This document shows positions 8,662 to 19,175 of a stretch of 64,000 nt of DNA, one piece after another (position 1 is the first letter of the stretch; each line of letters opens with the position of its first letter). Under the pieces are notes generated by a model. The model was not told the origin of the DNA and ran no database searches. It saw nothing but the letters and a program-made list of their open reading frames with translations. The translations under genes were made by a program, and so were the position numbers. Source of the DNA: Thermoleophilum album (lineage in GTDB: Bacteria > Actinomycetota > Thermoleophilia > Solirubrobacterales > Thermoleophilaceae); assembly GCF_900108055.1 (NCBI RefSeq), contig NZ_FNWJ01000001.1:62001-126000 (forward strand), written 5' to 3'.

Positions 8662-9249
8662 GTGTCCGTGCGGATCCTGGCGTTCAGCGACCTTCACTGC
8701 GACGAACGGCGGGCGCGCGAGCTGGTGGAGCGCTCGCGAGCGGTGGACGTCGTCGTCGGTGCTGGGGACTTCGCGCGTGTGCACCGCGGCTTGGAGTCGA
8801 CGATCGACCTGCTAAAGGCGATCGACAAACCGACCGTGCTGGTCCCCGGCAACAACGAGACTGATCGCGCACTGCGCGAGGCATGCGCCGGATGGCCCAC
8901 CGCACACGTGCTGCACGGGGAGGCCGTCGAGATCGACGGTCGCACCTTCTTCGGGCTCGGCGGGGGCATCCCGGAGACGCCCTGGGATTGGAGCCACGAC
9001 CTCTCCGAACAGGAGGCCGAGGCACTGCTCGACGCGATGCCGGAGGGCGCCGTGCTGGTCGTGCACTCCCCGCCACACGGCCACTGCGACGACGGTCTCG
9101 GCAGCCGAGCGATCCTGCGCGCGATCGAGCGCAAGCGACCTCCCCTTTGCGTGTGTGGCCACGTGCACCAGTGCTGGGGACAGGAGTCGCGTGTCGACGG
9201 AACGCTCGTCGCGAACCTCGGTCCTGAAGGGCGGATCTTCGAACTTTGA
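8662..9249 (+). CDS. Small metallophosphoesterase
   Basis: Calcineurin-like phosphoesterase of 195 residues. All five metal-site motifs are present: DLHCDE near the N-terminus, GAGDFA, PGNNE, VVHSPPHGHCDDG and GHVHQCWG. The GTG start (8662) is followed two codons later by a second GTG. The gene is transcribed divergently from ftsE and converges with the RibD-like reductase gene, whose stop lies 10 bases away. The substrate cannot be inferred; relatives act on phosphodiesters or nucleotides. Confidence 0.85.
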   Translation: MSVRILAFSDLHCDERRARELVERSRAVDVVVGAGDFARVHRGLESTIDLLKAIDKPTVLVPGNNETDRALREACAGWPTAHVLHGEAVEIDGRTFFGLGGGIPETPWDWSHDLSEQEAEALLDAMPEGAVLVVHSPPHGHCDDGLGSRAILRAIERKRPPLCVCGHVHQCWGQESRVDGTLVANLGPEGRIFEL

Positions 9250-9258
9250 GCCGCTGAT

Positions 9259-10002
9259 CTAGCCGACCACACGCCAACGCGTAAGCAAGGCACCCTCGCT
9301 CGGCACCAGCGACACCGCGAGCGGCTCGAGCCGTGCCTCCTGCGCAAGCGGACGCCCAGCGACGATCGTCGGCCCCTCACCGGCCAGAACCAGCGGGCTG
9401 AGGGTCAGAAAGAGCTCGTCGACCAGCCGCGCCGCAAACAGGTGGGCGTTCAGCGTCGGACCGCCTTCGCAGAGCACCGCCCGGATCCCGTAGCGCTCGC
9501 GCAGAAGCGCGGCCAACACCGGCAGGTCGTCGCCCACCCGCAAGTACTCCACGTGCGCTCGCACACCGTCGAGCTCGCGCGGCGAGGCGGTCGCGATGAT
9601 CACCCGTTGGTCCTCCGCGGCGAGCAGCGGCAGATCGGCGGGCAGGTCGAGACGCGCGGAGACGATCACCGCCCAAGGGTCCGGAGCCAGGCCCTCGCGC
9701 TCACGCGCTGCGCGTAACTCCGCGCTCTTCACGAGCCGGCCGTAGCGCTCGGCGCGCAGCGTGCCCGCCCCGACCATCACAGCATCAACGCGCGTGCGCA
9801 AAAGGTGGAAGAGCTCGCGGTCGGCGTCACCGGATAGTCCCCCGGAGAGGCCGCCGAGCGTGGCCTTGCCGTCGAGGCTCGCCACCATGTTGAGGCCGAT
9901 CCAGGGACGACCCGCAGGTGGCGCCTCCCACGGTCGCACGGCGGCGACCAGGTCGGCGACCGTGGTCGCTCGGCGCGCCGGGTGGAGCTGCTCGATTTGC
10001 AT
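9259..10002 (-). CDS. RibD C-terminal domain reductase (pyrimidine reductase family)
   Basis: A 247-residue NADPH-dependent reductase-type protein similar to the reductase half of RibD, which acts in riboflavin synthesis. Features are RPWIGLNMVASLDGKATL near the start, FHLLRTRVDAVMVGAGTLRAERYG, the nucleotide-binding VLCEGGPTLNAHLF, and LTLSPLVLAGEGPTI. No deaminase domain is fused and no other rib gene is nearby, so it may be a stand-alone riboflavin-pathway reductase or a related dihydrofolate-reductase-fold enzyme. The ATG start is at 10002. Confidence 0.82.
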   Translation of the reverse strand: MQIEQLHPARRATTVADLVAAVRPWEAPPAGRPWIGLNMVASLDGKATLGGLSGGLSGDADRELFHLLRTRVDAVMVGAGTLRAERYGRLVKSAELRAAREREGLAPDPWAVIVSARLDLPADLPLLAAEDQRVIIATASPRELDGVRAHVEYLRVGDDLPVLAALLRERYGIRAVLCEGGPTLNAHLFAARLVDELFLTLSPLVLAGEGPTIVAGRPLAQEARLEPLAVSLVPSEGALLTRWRVVG

Positions 10003-10148
10003 CGCCTGGGCACGCTATCGAGCCCGTTCGAAGCAGCGGTCGCGGCGACTTGGCTGGTCGTACAGCAAGTACCGCCGGGAGACGGCAAAATCTACCTTGC
10101 GGGGAGAAGCTCCGGAGGGGCCGGAGCAAAGGAGGAGGTTTCGGGAAG

Positions 10149-11081
10149 ATGGCCAAGGAGACACGACCGATCATGGGGCGAGTGGTCGCGATCACCGGCG
10201 GCGCTCGCGGTATCGGCAAGGCAACGGCGCGGGCGCTCGTGCGCGAGGGTGCGCGGGTAGCGATCGGCGACATCGACGTCGACCTCGCGCGACAGACCGC
10301 CGAGGAGCTGGGATCGGGTACGCGCGCCTACTACCTCGACGTCACTGACCGCGCCTCGTTCGAGCGCTTCCTCGACGAGGTCGAGCGCGACTTCGGAACC
10401 ATCGACGTGCTGATCAACAACGCCGGGATCATGCACGTCAACCGCTTCGTCGAGGAGGACGATGCTGCCGCGGAGCGTCAGATCGACATCAACCTGAAGG
10501 GTGTGATCATCGGGTCGAAGCTGTTCATTCGTCGCGCGATCGAGCGCGGGCGCAGCGGCCACCTGGTGAACGTCGCCTCCCAGGCGGGCAAAGCTGGTTA
10601 CCCGGGTATCGCCACCTACTGCGCGACCAAACACGCCGTCGTCGGCCTCAGCCAGGCACTCGCGCTGGAGTACGAAGATCGCGGGATCGACGTCAGCTGC
10701 GTGATGCCGGTGGTCGTCGACACGGAACTCGGTCAAGGCATCCGGGACGCCCGCGGCTTCAAGAAGATCAAGCCCGACGACGTCGCGCGCGAGATCGTCG
10801 CGGCGCTGCGCCGCCCCCGCTTCAACGTGCACGTACCGAAGTCGGTGGGGCCAGTCGGCAAGATCATTCAGCTGCTTCCCGAGCGCGGACAGCGGCTCGC
10901 CGCCAAGCTCTTCGGGACCGACCGTCTGTTGCTCGACGCGATCGGACGTCGCGAAGAGTACGAGCGCCGCGCGGCCCGCTCCGAACCGTCGCGTTCCGGC
11001 CAGTCGGCGCTCCCAGCGGGCTCCGACGTGAGGCTGCCGGAGGGCGTCGCGGAGGAGCAGAAGAGCGAGGCGCGGCGTTGA
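10149..11081 (+). CDS. Short-chain dehydrogenase/reductase (SDR)
   Basis: Classical SDR of ~310 residues. The cofactor motif TGGARGIGKATA, the DVTDR acidic stretch, NNAGIMH, the catalytic serine in VNVASQAG and the YCATK tyrosine/lysine pair are all present. ATG 10149 was chosen because a GGAGGAGG ribosome site lies about 11 bases upstream at ~10130; the open frame itself extends further back without conserved sequence. The C-terminal ~60 residues are charged and not part of the Rossmann fold. The substrate is unknown; a lipid or alcohol/ketone substrate is typical of the family. Confidence 0.88.
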   Translation: MAKETRPIMGRVVAITGGARGIGKATARALVREGARVAIGDIDVDLARQTAEELGSGTRAYYLDVTDRASFERFLDEVERDFGTIDVLINNAGIMHVNRFVEEDDAAAERQIDINLKGVIIGSKLFIRRAIERGRSGHLVNVASQAGKAGYPGIATYCATKHAVVGLSQALALEYEDRGIDVSCVMPVVVDTELGQGIRDARGFKKIKPDDVAREIVAALRRPRFNVHVPKSVGPVGKIIQLLPERGQRLAAKLFGTDRLLLDAIGRREEYERRAARSEPSRSGQSALPAGSDVRLPEGVAEEQKSEARR

Positions 11082-11138
11082 CGCGGCGAGGGGCTCGGCG
11101 ATGACGCGGCGACAGCGGCGAGCGATCGCGCGCTTTCG

Positions 11139-11444
11139 ATGAGGCTCTACGTCTGCTGGGGCACCTGGCGTCCGGGCCCGAGACCCGGCGGTCACCCCTG
11201 TGGCCGCGCCTATCACGCCCTGAAGGAGGCTGGGTACGAGCCCGAGGTCATTAAGGCCTACGGGCTCGGCCCCCTGCCGCGGTTCCTCAACAACACGCGG
11301 GGACGCCGCGAGGTCCGGGAGCTGACCGGCCAGCAGTGGGTCCCGGTGTTGGTTACCGACGATGGGCAAACGATCGTCGGCTCGCGCGAGATCGAGAGCT
11401 GGGCACGCACCCACCCGCGAACGGCGAACGACCAAAGCGCCTAA
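11139..11444 (+). CDS. Glutaredoxin / GST N-terminal-fold small protein
   Basis: A 101-residue protein with a thioredoxin-like fold. It starts with a beta strand (MRLYVCWGTW) and has the active-site-like HPCGRAYHALKEAGYEPEVI, the cis-Pro region QQWVPVLVTDDGQTIVGSREIESWA, and an extra ~12-residue loop before the cysteine. Only one cysteine is in the motif (HPCGRA), so it resembles a monothiol or GST-like domain more than a dithiol glutaredoxin. It follows the SDR gene by 57 bases and may be co-transcribed. Confidence 0.7.
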   Translation: MRLYVCWGTWRPGPRPGGHPCGRAYHALKEAGYEPEVIKAYGLGPLPRFLNNTRGRREVRELTGQQWVPVLVTDDGQTIVGSREIESWARTHPRTANDQSA

Positions 11445-11528
11445 CGTCTCTCGCTAGCTCGCCCGCCTGATCGGCGTCGCCGGTCAAGAGCGAGCGGCGA
11501 GCGGCCGATATCAAGCGAGGAGGCAGGT

Positions 11529-12704
11529 GTGCGGGCGGGTACGAGTGAGCAAGGCGCGGGCGGGTGGCTCGCCGACGAGCGCGAGTTCGTGCTCAGCATC
11601 TGTCGCCGCGTTTGCGGACCGGAGCTGGCAGAAGATGCCTGCCAAGAAGCACTGGCTCGCGCCTGGCAAGCGCTCGAGCGCGGCGTGCGACCAAACCATC
11701 GTCGCGCCTGGCTGGCAACGATCGCGCGACGCGCAGCGCTCGACCTAGCGAGCGCGGAGCGCAGCGTCCGGATCTCCAGCGCCTCTGAAAGCCTCAACAA
11801 CGACAGCGCCGTCGCGGCAATTCAAAGCGCCGAACAAGAGGCCCTGCTCCGTGAACGCGTGCGCGCGATCGTCGCTGCGGCCGGCGAGCTGCCGCCGCGT
11901 CAGCGGCAAGCCCTGATGATGCGCGAGCTCGAGGGTGCCTCCTACGGCACGATCGTCACACGCCTCGGCGCCGAAGGCACCGCGGCGGTGCGCGAGCTCA
12001 TCAGGCGCGCGCGCATTCGTCTTCGCCAAGCAGCGCTTGGCATCGCCCAGCTGCCGTTGCCGACGGCGCTGCGCGAGACGCTCGCTCGGCTGTTGGCGAG
12101 CGGGAGCGAGCCGCTCTCAGCAGGCAGCTCGGGCGCGACGCTCGCGAAGTTGGCAGCGCTCGCCGCGGCCGGCTCGGTGGTCGTGGGAGCTCCGCTACTC
12201 GAGCACTCCAGCCAGCGCCCGCAGCGCTCGCTCCCGAGCGATGCAGCGGCACCAGCGGCCGTCGAGCGGGCGCCAAGGCCCGACCGGCTGGGAAGCGAGG
12301 CTCGCGCCCACGGCGACCGGTCCGCTCGCTCCCAGCGCGCCGTTGCGAGGAGCCGAGGGACCGCCGACGATGCTCGCCGACTGCGTGGAGAGGCCGCGCA
12401 GCGGGGATCCGCCGCAGTGCCGAGCTTTGCTGGCCGGGACCGCTCGCAAACGTCAGACGAGGGCGGCGATCACGGTGACCGCGAGCGCAGCGCGCGCGAT
12501 CACGGGGAAGCACTCGGGGCGCCGGCGGACAGCGCCCGCGAGGACGCACACGCCGCCGACGGGAGCGACACAGCCGACGCTGGTGCCAGCGCCGACGCCC
12601 CGGAAGCCGCCGAAGCCGCACCGAGCGATTCACAGAGTGGCAGCGATTCGACGCGGCTGCCGGAGAGCCAAGGCTCGGAAGACGAGCTCGGTGCGGGTCT
12701 TTGA
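11529..12704 (+). CDS. ECF-type RNA polymerase sigma factor with C-terminal membrane/charged extension
   Basis: The first ~165 residues form an ECF sigma factor. Region 2 includes LADEREFVLSICRRVCGPELAEDACQEALARAW and region 4 includes LPPRQRQALMMRELEGASYGTI followed by a helix-turn-helix. Beyond that, about residues 205-225 form a hydrophobic stretch (AKLAALAAAGSVVVGAPLL), then ~165 residues of Arg/Asp/Ser/Ala-rich, probably disordered sequence. This layout suggests a membrane-tethered sigma factor with a built-in extracytoplasmic tail that could replace a separate anti-sigma factor. The start is GTG 11529. The next gene on the same strand encodes a secreted calcium-binding-repeat protein, a possible target. 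Confidence 0.82.
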   Translation: MRAGTSEQGAGGWLADEREFVLSICRRVCGPELAEDACQEALARAWQALERGVRPNHRRAWLATIARRAALDLASAERSVRISSASESLNNDSAVAAIQSAEQEALLRERVRAIVAAAGELPPRQRQALMMRELEGASYGTIVTRLGAEGTAAVRELIRRARIRLRQAALGIAQLPLPTALRETLARLLASGSEPLSAGSSGATLAKLAALAAAGSVVVGAPLLEHSSQRPQRSLPSDAAAPAAVERAPRPDRLGSEARAHGDRSARSQRAVARSRGTADDARRLRGEAAQRGSAAVPSFAGRDRSQTSDEGGDHGDRERSARDHGEALGAPADSAREDAHAADGSDTADAGASADAPEAAEAAPSDSQSGSDSTRLPESQGSEDELGAGL

Positions 12705-12806
12705 GCGCAGCCGGGCGGGGCGACTTCGCAAAGAAGCGCGTGACTTTCGCCGGCTGCTCCCGTCTAGGAGGGATGAAAGCGGCCACGCGACTAGGCAAGG
12801 GGGTCA

Positions 12807-13664
12807 GTGATGACGGTTCGAGATCGAGTCAGGGATGACGGGCACGAGCTCGCGGCGCTGCCGGGCGGGCGCGTCAGCGCGAAGGCGCTCCAGGCGCCCA
12901 CGATCGAACGGGCTGTCGGCCGGCGTCTGCGCAACGCCGTGCTGGCGCTAGGCGCGACGTCGCTCGTGCTCGCCGCCTTCGGCGCGAGCAGCGCCTTGGC
13001 GAAGCCGCGGGATCGCGATCATGACGGCATGCCCGACCGCTGGGAGTTGAAGTACCACCTCAAGGTCAAGCGCAACGACGCCAACCGCGACGCCGACCAC
13101 GACGGTGTCGACAACCGCAACGAGTACCGCGAGCACACCAACCCACGCAAGCGGGACTCCGACGGCGACGGGATACCCGACGGGCGGGAGGACTACGACC
13201 ACGACGGGCTGAGCAACGCCGCCGAGGACCAGACCGGCAACGACCCGGCCGACCCGGACACCGACAACGACGGGGTCAAGGACGGGAAGGAGCTGACCGG
13301 TCGCATCGTCTCCTTCGACGGCAGCGTGCTGACCATTCGACTCGCCCGCGGCAAGACCGTCGAGGGTCTCGTCTCCGACGCTACGGAGATCTCCTGCGAG
13401 TCGGAGCAGGAAGCCGAGAACGAGAACGAGCTCGACGACCACTCCGACAAGGCCGAACACGTCAGCGGCTCCGCGGAAAACTCGGACGATGAGCACGGCG
13501 ACAACGACGAAGAGCGCGGTGACGCAAGTGCTGCGTCGGACGACGAGTCGAACGACCACTGCTCGGCCGACGCCTTGAAGCCGGGCACGGCGGTACAGGA
13601 GGCCGAAGGCGAGCTCGGTCCCGACGGTCTCCAGTTCACCAGCGTCAAGCTCGTAAACGGCTAG
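12807..13664 (+). CDS. Secreted protein with thrombospondin type-3-like Ca-binding repeats
   Basis: About 285 residues. A signal or anchor helix (AVLALGATSLVLAAFGASSALA) precedes at least five Asp-rich loops of the DxDxDGxxD type (DRDHDGMPD, DADHDGVDN, DSDGDGIPDG, DYDHDGLSN, DTDNDGVKDG), characteristic of calcium-binding thrombospondin type-3 repeats. The C-terminal half starts with GRIVSFDGSVLTIRLARGKTV, an OB-like beta domain interrupted by a highly acidic Glu/Asp/Ser-rich stretch. GTG 12807 and ATG 12810 are adjacent alternatives, with a G-rich ribosome site just upstream. The probable location is the cell surface. It sits ~100 bases after the sigma-factor gene. Confidence 0.8.
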   Translation: MMTVRDRVRDDGHELAALPGGRVSAKALQAPTIERAVGRRLRNAVLALGATSLVLAAFGASSALAKPRDRDHDGMPDRWELKYHLKVKRNDANRDADHDGVDNRNEYREHTNPRKRDSDGDGIPDGREDYDHDGLSNAAEDQTGNDPADPDTDNDGVKDGKELTGRIVSFDGSVLTIRLARGKTVEGLVSDATEISCESEQEAENENELDDHSDKAEHVSGSAENSDDEHGDNDEERGDASAASDDESNDHCSADALKPGTAVQEAEGELGPDGLQFTSVKLVNG

Positions 13665-13714
13665 CGCACTCGCAGCCAGCCGGGACGGACCAACCGAGAG
13701 GCGCACGAGGACAC

Positions 13715-13752
13715 GCGGTGGCGGCGGCCGGCGCCGAGGCGCCGGCCACCGC
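13715..13752. terminator. Strong bidirectional hairpin between convergent genes
   Basis: GGCCGGCGCC (13726-13735) and GGCGCCGGCC (13738-13747) are perfect inverted repeats with almost no loop. An outer GCGGT/ACCGC pair (13715-13719 with 13748-13752) sits across a 6-base bulge. It lies between the 3' ends of the calcium-binding-protein gene (+) and nadA (-), and a short CCGTTTCT follows on the plus side. Confidence 0.7.
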
Positions 13753-13787
13753 TCCGTTTCTGGAAATCTCGTACGCCAGGAACTTCG

Positions 13788-14804
13788 TCAGCGGCCGATC
13801 GCCACCATCCGCTCGATCGGCCGGCGCGCACGTTCCGCGATCTCTTCCGGCACCCGCACCTCGGGGCGCAGGTCGCGCAGCGCGTCGCGCAGTTTGGGCA
13901 GCGTGATGATCTTCATGTACGGACAGATCGCCCGCGGATTGGCGGCGTAGAAGCGCTTTTCGGGGTTCTCAAGCGCCAGCCGGTGCAGAAGTCCCGTTTC
14001 GGTCGCTACGACAAAGTCTTTCGCTTGGGAGGCTCGCGCGTGCCGCAGCATCTGTCCGGTCGAGAGCATGTAGGTGCGCTCGGGATCGACGTCGCCGCAA
14101 GCCGCGTACTCCATCACCTGCGTCGAGCAGCCGCACTCGGGATGAATCATGAAGTCGGCACCGGGATGCTCGGCCCGCACGCGCGCGATATCGCCCGGGC
14201 GGATGCCGGCGTGCACGTGACACTCGCCCGTCCAGACGTGCATGCGCTTGCCGGTCACCCGTTCGACGTAGGCGCCGAGCCACATATCGGGTCCGAACAG
14301 GATCTCGACGTCCTCCCCGTAGGTGTTCCGCACGTGCTCGACGACCTGGACGGCGTTCGACGACGTGCAGCAGTAGTCGCTCTCCGCCTTGACCTCGGCG
14401 CTCGTGTTGACGTACATCACCACGACCGCCTCGGGGTGTTCACGCTTCCAGGCGCGCAACTGGTCGGCCGTGATCGAGTCGGCCAGCGAGCAACCAGCCG
14501 CGAGGTCGGGAAGCAGGACGGTGCGATCGGGGCAGAGGATCGAAGCCGTCTCGGCCATGAAGTGGACGCCACAGAACGCGATCACCGCCGCCTGCGAGGA
14601 CTGGGCGCGCCGCGCTAGCTCCAGCGAGTCGCCGACGAAGTCGGCGACGTCCTGGACCTCGGGCAGCTGGTAGTTGTGGGCCAGGATCACCGCATCGCGT
14701 TCGCGCGCCAGCGCCCTGACCTCGCGCTGCAGTCGTTCGATCTCGCCGGGATCGAGAGGCTCGATCACCGGCTGAGGGTGAAGTGTCGGTAGCGGCGTCG
14801 CCAT
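13788..14804 (-). CDS. nadA: Quinolinate synthase NadA
   Basis: Condenses iminoaspartate with dihydroxyacetone phosphate to quinolinate, the NAD precursor, using a [4Fe-4S] cluster. The cluster cysteines are visible in IAFCGVHFMAETA, in DYCCTSSNA and in HPECGCSTQVMEY. Also present are ILAHNYQLPEVQD near the start and PYMKIITLPKL near the end. ATG 14804 gives 338 residues; the open frame further upstream crosses the divergent nrtR promoter and is rejected. The gene is divergent from nrtR with a palindromic operator between them, so repression by NrtR is likely. No nadB is in the window. Confidence 0.96.
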   Translation of the reverse strand: MATPLPTLHPQPVIEPLDPGEIERLQREVRALARERDAVILAHNYQLPEVQDVADFVGDSLELARRAQSSQAAVIAFCGVHFMAETASILCPDRTVLLPDLAAGCSLADSITADQLRAWKREHPEAVVVMYVNTSAEVKAESDYCCTSSNAVQVVEHVRNTYGEDVEILFGPDMWLGAYVERVTGKRMHVWTGECHVHAGIRPGDIARVRAEHPGADFMIHPECGCSTQVMEYAACGDVDPERTYMLSTGQMLRHARASQAKDFVVATETGLLHRLALENPEKRFYAANPRAICPYMKIITLPKLRDALRDLRPEVRVPEEIAERARRPIERMVAIGR

Positions 14805-14865
14805 CGCTAGCTCTCCCCGTCCTATCGCGCCGCCCAGCACCGCCGTGCCGAGCGCCGTCCCCCGG

Positions 14866-14888
14866 GTTTTCGACTTATGATCGAAAAC
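14866..14888. promoter_or_regulatory. Perfect palindromic operator, probable NrtR site
   Basis: GTTTTCGA and TCGAAAAC are an exact 8-bp inverted repeat separated by 7 bases (CTTATGA). It lies in the 85-base divergent nadA/nrtR intergenic space and ends one base before the nrtR GTG. NrtR regulators of other bacteria bind ~21-bp AT-rich palindromes near NAD-synthesis genes, so repression of nadA and autoregulation is the natural reading. The site is AT-rich against a GC-rich background. Confidence 0.8.
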
Positions 14889-14889
14889 T

Positions 14890-15654
14890 GTGCACGACAA
14901 GGCTACCAGACCCCTGCCGCCGATCGCCGAAGCCGCGCCCCTGCACGCCGTGCTGGCATGCGTCTTCCAGGTCCGCGAAGGAACCCTGCAGGTACTGCTC
15001 TGGCAGCGCGCACGCGATCCGCAACGCGGCCGCTGGGCACTGCCCGGCGGGCGCCTCGACCGCCGCGAACCGCTCGAGCAGACGATCCGCCGGCACCTCG
15101 CAACCAAGGTCGACGTGCGCGAGCTCTCCTGGCTCGAGCAGCTCGCAACGCTCGGCGACCCCGACCGCAACCCGCGTCATTGGGAACTCGCGACCGCCTA
15201 CCTCGGTTTGGTGCCGAGCAACGTCGATCCGCGTCTGCCCGCCGACACGCGTTGGCACCCGGTCGATGCGCTACCCCCCACCGCCTTCGATCACGGCACC
15301 GTGATCGACCTGGCGCGCGAGCGCCTGCGCGCCAAGCTCTCCTACACCAATCTCGGCTTCGCGCTCGCACCCGCCGAGTTCACGATCGCCGAGCTCGCCG
15401 CTCACTACTCGGCCGCCCTCGGCTACCGGGTCTCGCAAACGAACCTACGACGGGTTCTCGAGCGGCGAGGCGCAATCGTGCCCACCGGCGAGCTGCGGCG
15501 GCCGGGACGGGAAGGCGGGCGTCCGGCATCCGTCTGGCGGTTCGCGAGCCGCAAGCTCGCCGTGACCGATCCCTTCGCGGTCTTGCGACCGCCCCAGCGC
15601 CCCTCACGCCGCGCCAACGGCTACCGTCGTTCGAGCACGACCGTCGACCGCTGA
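14890..15654 (+). CDS. nrtR: NrtR-type Nudix transcriptional regulator of NAD synthesis
   Basis: 254 residues: an N-terminal Nudix-fold domain (about 15-145, beginning PLHAVLACVFQVREG) and a C-terminal winged-helix domain (about 150-235, with FTIAELAAHYSAALGYRVSQ and NLRRVLERRG). The Nudix box is degenerate: GGRLDRREPLEQTIRRHLATKVD lacks the RExxEE catalytic glutamates, as expected for NrtR proteins that sense ADP-ribose or related NAD metabolites rather than hydrolyse them. The GTG start directly abuts the palindrome, so the message may be leaderless or the start may lie slightly downstream. It is divergent from nadA, which supports the assignment. Confidence 0.87.
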   Translation: MHDKATRPLPPIAEAAPLHAVLACVFQVREGTLQVLLWQRARDPQRGRWALPGGRLDRREPLEQTIRRHLATKVDVRELSWLEQLATLGDPDRNPRHWELATAYLGLVPSNVDPRLPADTRWHPVDALPPTAFDHGTVIDLARERLRAKLSYTNLGFALAPAEFTIAELAAHYSAALGYRVSQTNLRRVLERRGAIVPTGELRRPGREGGRPASVWRFASRKLAVTDPFAVLRPPQRPSRRANGYRRSSTTVDR

Positions 15655-15666
15655 GGAGAGTGGAAC

Positions 15667-16167
15667 TTGCCTTCAGAGCGTTTCGTCGAAGCTCTCAACG
15701 AACAGATCGCGCGGGAGTTCGCCGCCGCGCAGCAGTACACCGCAATCGGCGCCTGGTACGACTCGCAAACGCTGCCGCGCCTCGCCGCGTTTTTCAACGA
15801 GCAAGCCGAGGAAGAGCGGGGCCACGCCCGCAAGATGATCCGCTACCTGCTCGACACGGGGGCGCCAGTGCGGATCGGCGCGGTGCCCGCGCCGCGCTGC
15901 GACTTCAGCGACCACGTCGAGCCGATCCGCACGGGTCTTGAGCAGGAGCGCCAAAACACGGTCGCGATCTCCAAGCTGTTCGAGATCGCGCGCGAGACAC
16001 GCGACCACGCGAGCGAAGTGTTCATGCATTGGTTCATCAGCGAGCAGGTCGAGGAGGAACGGGTGATGGGCGACCTGCTGCAAGTGGCCGAGCGCGTGCG
16101 CGACTTTCCGATGGCGCTCGAGGAGTTCCTCGCGCGCGAAGGCGAGAACTTGCGCGACGAGGAGTAA
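15667..16167 (+). CDS. ftn: Ferritin
   Basis: Iron-storage ferritin of 166 residues. Ferroxidase-type ligands are seen in AREFAAAQQYTAIGAWYD, in NEQAEEERGHARKMIRYLLDTG and in FMHWFISEQVEEERVMGDLL. The start is probably TTG 15667, preceded by GGAGAGTGG about 7 bases upstream. It lies 12 bases after nrtR on the same strand and may share its transcript; whether NAD status influences ferritin expression is unknown. No heme-binding methionine typical of bacterioferritin is obvious, so non-heme ferritin is preferred. Confidence 0.9.
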   Translation: MPSERFVEALNEQIAREFAAAQQYTAIGAWYDSQTLPRLAAFFNEQAEEERGHARKMIRYLLDTGAPVRIGAVPAPRCDFSDHVEPIRTGLEQERQNTVAISKLFEIARETRDHASEVFMHWFISEQVEEERVMGDLLQVAERVRDFPMALEEFLAREGENLRDEE

Positions 16168-16254
16168 GCGTCACGCGAAGTCGCGCAGCTGGCACCGCTC
16201 GCACAGACAAAGCGGGGATCGCCGAGCGAACCGCGCGCGCTGCGCCCGGCCGAA

Positions 16255-17105
16255 TTAGGTGCGGCCCGCGACGAGCAGGCTTACGTCGAGCGCCGGCGCC
16301 GAGTGCGTGAGCGCCCCCACGCTGATGTCGTCGACACCGGTCTCGGCGATCGCTCGCACGTTGGCCAGCGTCACGCCGCCGCTTGCCTCGAGACGGGCGC
16401 GCCCAGCGACTAACGCCACCGCTTCCCGCAGCTGCTCGAGATCCATGTTGTCCAGCAAGATCCGCTGAGCTCCCGCCGCCAGCGCCTCCTCGACCTCGCC
16501 GAGCGAACGGCACTCCACTTCGACCCAAACGTCGTCGGGCGCCGCCGCCAGCGCCCGCCGCACCGCCTCGCCGACACCACCGGCGAGCGCGACGTGGTTT
16601 TCCTTGATCAGGATCGCGTCGTCCAACGCGAAACGGTGGTTGTGGCCGCCACCGAGTCGTACCGCCTCGCGCTCGAGGCGACGGAGCCCCGGTGTTGTCT
16701 TGCGGGTGTCGAGGATGCGCACACCGGTGCCCTCGACCGCCCGCACGAAGCGGGCGGTCAGCGTCGCGATCCCGGACAATCGGCCGAGCAGATTCAAGGC
16801 CACGCGTTCGGCCGCAAGGATCGCGCGGGCGTCGCCGACGACCGTGGCTACCGGGCCGGGCTCGCGCCACTCGCCGGCACGTGCCAGCCGTTCGAAGCGC
16901 ACACCCGGGTCGAGGCGGGCGAACGCCTGGGCAGCGGCGTCTATACCGGCCAGCACACCGGGCTCGCGCTGCTCGATGCGGGCGCGCGCCGAAACTCCCT
17001 CCGGTATCACCGCGCGACCCGTGAGATCGCCCGCGCCGACGTCTTCGCGCAAGGCGATCTCCAATATCTCCTCGAGCTCGAGGCCGCGTCGCCGCGTGGC
17101 TGCGC

Positions 17106-17109
<4 letters not shown>
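16255..17109 (-). CDS. nadC: Nicotinate-nucleotide pyrophosphorylase (carboxylating) NadC
   Basis: Converts quinolinate and PRPP to nicotinate mononucleotide, the step after NadA. The 284-residue protein shows LREDVGAGDLTGRAVIP near the start, LNLLGRLSGIATLTARFV, RILDTRKTTPGLRRLEREAVRLGGGHNHR and LIKENHVALAGG, plus LLDNMDLEQL and EASGGVTLANVRAIAETGVDDISVGALTHS, all hallmark quinolinate phosphoribosyltransferase motifs. The GTG start (17109) overlaps the ftsH stop by 4 bases (GTGA), so it is translationally coupled to ftsH rather than to nadA. Confidence 0.97.

Positions 17110-19175
<2,066 letters not shown>

Noticed and set aside
10129-10150. AGGAGGTTTCGG shared with the region before 19497
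   Set aside because: Both are ribosome-binding sites; twelve shared bases in such a context is probably chance.
12201-12798. Minus-strand Arg/Pro-rich frames opposite the sigma-factor tail
   Set aside because: Low-complexity antisense of the charged C-terminal region, with no motif or ribosome site.
14805-15170. N-terminal extension of nadA across the divergent promoter
   Set aside because: It would read through the palindrome and antisense to nrtR; no conserved quinolinate-synthase sequence lies there.
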